Source: Glomus cerebriforme (taxonomy: Eukaryota > Glomeromycota > Glomeromycetes > Glomerales > Glomeraceae). Taken from it: a DNA stretch of 34,854 nt. Below the pieces are notes generated by a model. That model did no database searches. It had not been told where the DNA came from and saw nothing but the letters and a program-made list of their open reading frames with translations. The translations under genes and the position numbers were made by a program. The stretch spans positions 56,489 through 91,342 of the forward strand of contig QKYT01000335.1 of the NCBI GenBank assembly GCA_003550305.1. Reading direction: 5' to 3'. This document shows positions 32,178 to 34,854 of the stretch, one piece after another; the stretch's first letter is position 1, and each line of letters opens with the position of its first letter.

Positions 32178-33677
32178 TCATATTCTAATAACTTGAAATA
32201 CTTCATAATCGATTACATTAAAATTATTTTCAGGTATATCAATCTTAGGATAGGCATAGTTATAATCATAATAAGTACTATACCATAAACCATTTTGACA
32301 CACTAAATTACCACGATAACCAAATTGTGGTCCATAAAACGAACAATATATAGAATATTGATCATTATTACTATAACTTACTTTTGCGCTTCGAAGGTCT
32401 GTTCTGTCTTTAAATGAGAATATAAAACTATCATTTGTTGACTTCCATGAATTACTTGAATCCCAAGAAAGTGGATTATATCCACCAACAATTTGTTCCG
32501 AATTTGTAACTTTTGCTACAATTATAGTTGCTTCTTTATTATCACATTTTTCATGAAATGCTGCCGCTGTATTACCATCCCTACTAGCGCGATAAAGTAA
32601 ATTGAATCTATAAGGAATATGTCCACATTTATTATTATAATGCAAAGTTTCTTTCTTGTCAATCCAACTAGCAAAGATACTTAAATGTTGACATTTAATT
32701 ATAGTTGAATCACTGCATCTAGGAGATCTAGGAGGTTGTATATTGATATTGAGTTTATTATTTGGTGCCATATGATGTGCAAGTATATTATTAACCAAAT
32801 CGTTTGATAATAATTCTTTAAAAGGATATATTTTTAAAAGAAAATCTTCTGAAGATATACAATAAAATCTAATTAATGGAATAAATCTACTTAATCTTCT
32901 TTCCATCACCGTAAAATCATTTTTACTCCATTTGCTAATATCTTGTTGTATAACTGGTTGTTGTCCACACGCCCACTTTAATANATTTTCCCAAATNATA
33001 ATTTCATTANTNATACACAAATCATCTCGTTTTAAAATTATTTCTAAAATAGCTGGATTTAAGATAANAAATTTAGCAGATTTNAATAAGTGATCAGGGC
33101 TGCAACAGATTTNTTGAATACATAAATTCCATAACTTATCAAANNCCNTTTTTTGATAAGTTAGTTCAACAATTTCTAAAATATTTTTGATAATAAAATC
33201 ATCATGATTGTTAATCAAGGTTTCTTGAANGTNTGTAACTAAAGGTTGAAGTCCAAATTCGTCTGATGGTAANAAGAGATTTAATATCTCACGAGGTTGT
33301 GATTTTGTCAAATCAATACTTCCATAATACATATAACTGTAAATTTTGTATGTAAAGGAAATAATATTTATAATAAAAATTTCATTCTTTAAATAAAATT
33401 CAATAAAAATAAATTATATTTACCTTAAAAGAATTTCCAATACTTTAGGTGAATGACTCGAATTTAAAATAAAATGGCCATCTTTTTTTTCAATACCATC
33501 TTTTGCAATAAAAGCCTTTTTATAAAATTCGGATTGCGTTTTTAATATAAATGAATGAACATGAAATTCTTTTATGTTTGGCTTTTCACCAGCATAAATT
33601 TTTACATCGTAACCTTCTTTAGTTTCATAAAGTTTTTTATAATTATCAATTATTTCTTCGTAAAATTTTGCAGACAT
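32178..33677 (-). CDS. BTB-BACK-TLDc protein, copy D (full length)
   Basis: Two exons, 33677-33424 and 33336-32178, GT-AG in phase 2, giving 470 residues. BTB lies at about 20-120 (EGYDVKIYAGEKPNIKEFHV, YMYYGSIDL), BACK at about 130-235 (FDKLWNLCIQ, NPAILEIILKRDDLC, WACGQQPVIQQDISKW, RFIPLIRFY) and TLDc at about 300-470 (SRDGNTAAAFHEKC, QIVGGYNPLSWDSSNSWKS, FIFSFKD, NNDQYSIYC, DYEVFQVIR). BTB-BACK proteins often serve as cullin-3 adaptors; TLDc domains bind V-ATPase and are linked to oxidative-stress protection. The pairing is strongly expanded in Glomeromycotina. It is the only copy in the window open from start to stop. Scattered N bases at 32983-33273 leave some BACK residues unknown but do not shift the frame. 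Confidence 0.9.
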
Positions 33678-33726
33678 GGTGAGAATCGATAAATTAAATT
33701 TTTTTTTTTATTTGTGTATTTATAAT

Positions 33727-33790
33727 ATTTACTTTGTACATATTTATATATGCAAAGCAAATGAATTGACGAAAAAAGAATTTCATTTAG
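33727..33790 (-). promoter_or_regulatory. Conserved core-promoter block of BTB-TLDc copy D
   Basis: Minus-strand sense AAATGAAATTCTTTTTTCGT, CAATTCATTTG, CTTTGCATATATAAATATG, TACAAAGTAAATATTATA, 50-115 nt before the ATG. It is shared with copies A, B and C. Confidence 0.55.
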
Positions 33791-34413
33791 TTTTTAAATC
33801 ACTATTATAACATTTCAATTCGACAAATATCACTATGGTTTATTATATGGATATTCCTGGATGTCATTTACGTAGATAAAATCTGGGATTCCAGATTTTA
33901 ATTTTTTTTTGACTGACCAATAAAAATGCTCACTATATTATCCCGTGATATGCGGGAAAAATTTACAGTCGTTACATGCAAAAAAAGATCTGTATATAAA
34001 TTTTATTTATTATCATATAAAAAAAATATTATTATTGCTAAAATATAAGAATTTTATTGGTTAAAAAATTTTTCCCAAAAAAAAAAGAAAAGTCCGGGTT
34101 GCTATGCGGAATATCTTTGATTTTGTGTCGCCTTATTGAAAATTTATAAGGTATCTGTTGGTATGACATACAAGGGTGAAAGTGAAGAGGAGTGATAAAC
34201 AAGAAAATATTGAAATCCAAAGATATTTCTTCTTTCTTTTATCATTATAATTTTTTTAAAATTTTGGATGATGCATAAATAATTTACTTGATCATTTAAA
34301 ATAAGGTTTCGATTTCCGAATAAAAAATTTTATTGATAAATATATTACTTTCGATATCGAATCAAAATCTTAAATATTTATAATTAATTCTATCAATAAT
34401 TAAATAAATAACA
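33791..34413. other. Spacer between copies D and E
   Basis: The part to about 33900 resembles the far 5' flank of the other copies (GATAAAATCTG), and about 34250-34400 is the 3' flank type shared with copy C. The middle (33930-34240) has no counterpart in the window and no gene that I can see. Confidence 0.45.
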
Positions 34414-34854
34414 TTATTTCCTAATAACTTGAAATACTTCATAATCATCAACATTAACATTACCTTGAGGTATATCAATCTTAGGATAGGAATAGTTATT
34501 ATCAATCTTAGGATAGAAGTAGTTATTATCATAATAATTACTATACCATAAACCATTTTGACACACTAAATTACCACCATAACCAAATTGTGGTCCATGG
34601 CTCGAACTACAATACATAGAATATTGATCATTATTACTATAACCTACTTTTGCACTTTGAGGGTCTGTTCTATTTGTAAATGAGAATAAAAAACTATCTT
34701 TTGTTGACTTCGATGAATCACTTGAATCCCAAAAAAGTGGATTATATCCACCAATAATTTGTTCCGAATTTGTAACTTTTGCTACAATTATAGTTGCTCC
34801 TTTATAATTACATTTTTCATGAAATGCTTCAGCTGTATTATCATCCCTACTAGC
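34414..34854 (-). CDS. BTB-BACK-TLDc protein, copy E (C-terminal TLDc part only)
   Basis: The window edge cuts the gene; the visible 441 nt are one open frame ending with a TAA at 34414. It starts within ASRDDNTAEAFHEKC and continues through IIGGYNPLFWDSSDSSKSTK, FLFSFTNRTD, GYSNNDQYSMYC, GPQFGYGGNLVCQNGLWYS to DDYEVFQVIRK, so most of the TLDc domain is present and undamaged. It differs from copy D by an in-frame duplication that repeats YPKIDNNY near the C-terminus. Whether the BTB and BACK parts are intact cannot be seen. Confidence 0.85.
   Translation of the reverse strand, partial: ASRDDNTAEAFHEKCNYKGATIIVAKVTNSEQIIGGYNPLFWDSSDSSKSTKDSFLFSFTNRTDPQSAKVGYSNNDQYSMYCSSSHGPQFGYGGNLVCQNGLWYSNYYDNNYFYPKIDNNYSYPKIDIPQGNVNVDDYEVFQVIRK
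34474..34527 (-). repeat. 27-nt in-frame tandem duplication in copy E
   Basis: Two adjacent 27-nt units (34474-34500 and 34501-34527), differing at two positions, add nine residues to the TLDc C-terminal loop. Copy D has a single unit. Confidence 0.85.

Noticed and set aside
34038..34220. 60-codon minus-strand frame between copies D and E
   Set aside because: No homology or coding character recognised.

Overview
The window looks like nuclear DNA of a very AT-rich, intron-bearing fungus. I infer an arbuscular mycorrhizal fungus (Glomeromycotina, Rhizophagus-like). The reasons are an expanded BTB-BACK-TLDc family, an F-box gene typical of such expansions, many 60-110 nt GT-AG introns, long non-coding spacers and AT content judged by eye at well over 70%. 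The species call is inference; no marker gene is present. There are no rRNA, tRNA or CRISPR features, and nothing bacterial.

Layout: (1) 1-2596, minus strand: one open BTB-TLDc gene cut by the left edge (copy A), then a broken copy (B). (2) 2920-3469, minus: a three-exon small secreted protein. (3) 4303-6836, minus: a seven-exon long-chain acyl-CoA synthetase whose reading frame closes exactly and ends in AKL, a peroxisomal targeting signal. (4) 8253-9077, plus: a secreted protein with a possible aegerolysin/actinoporin-like domain. (5) 9965-11379, minus: broken BTB-TLDc copy C. (6) 12318-14009, plus: an intronless F-box protein. (7) 14431-16000: a ~137-bp tandem repeat interrupted by 710 N. 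(8) 16305-17917, minus: a seven-exon two-span membrane protein with a coiled-coil tail. (9) 19243-23440, minus: a thirteen-exon WDR48/Bun107 (UAF1) homologue, divergent from (10) 24239-24946, plus: a telobox Myb protein. (11) 24947-28898: mostly gene-free, with a small pseudogene carrying a 111-bp hAT-type MITE. (12) 28899-29402, plus: the intact sister of that pseudogene. (13) 29403-32177: gene-poor, with a relic of the secreted gene in (4). (14) 32178-33677: full-length BTB-TLDc copy D. (15) 34414-34854: the 3' part of copy E, cut by the right edge.

The window mixes conserved single-copy housekeeping genes (acyl-CoA activation, deubiquitinase regulation, a telobox factor) with a decaying tandem family on one strand. 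All BTB-TLDc copies lie on the minus strand, and the four with visible 5' ends share a conserved upstream block. No operon-like or defence-island logic is visible. The strongest unexplained signals are the MITE with a preserved empty site, the co-duplicated secreted/BTB-TLDc pair, the tandem repeat and several short palindromes in promoters.
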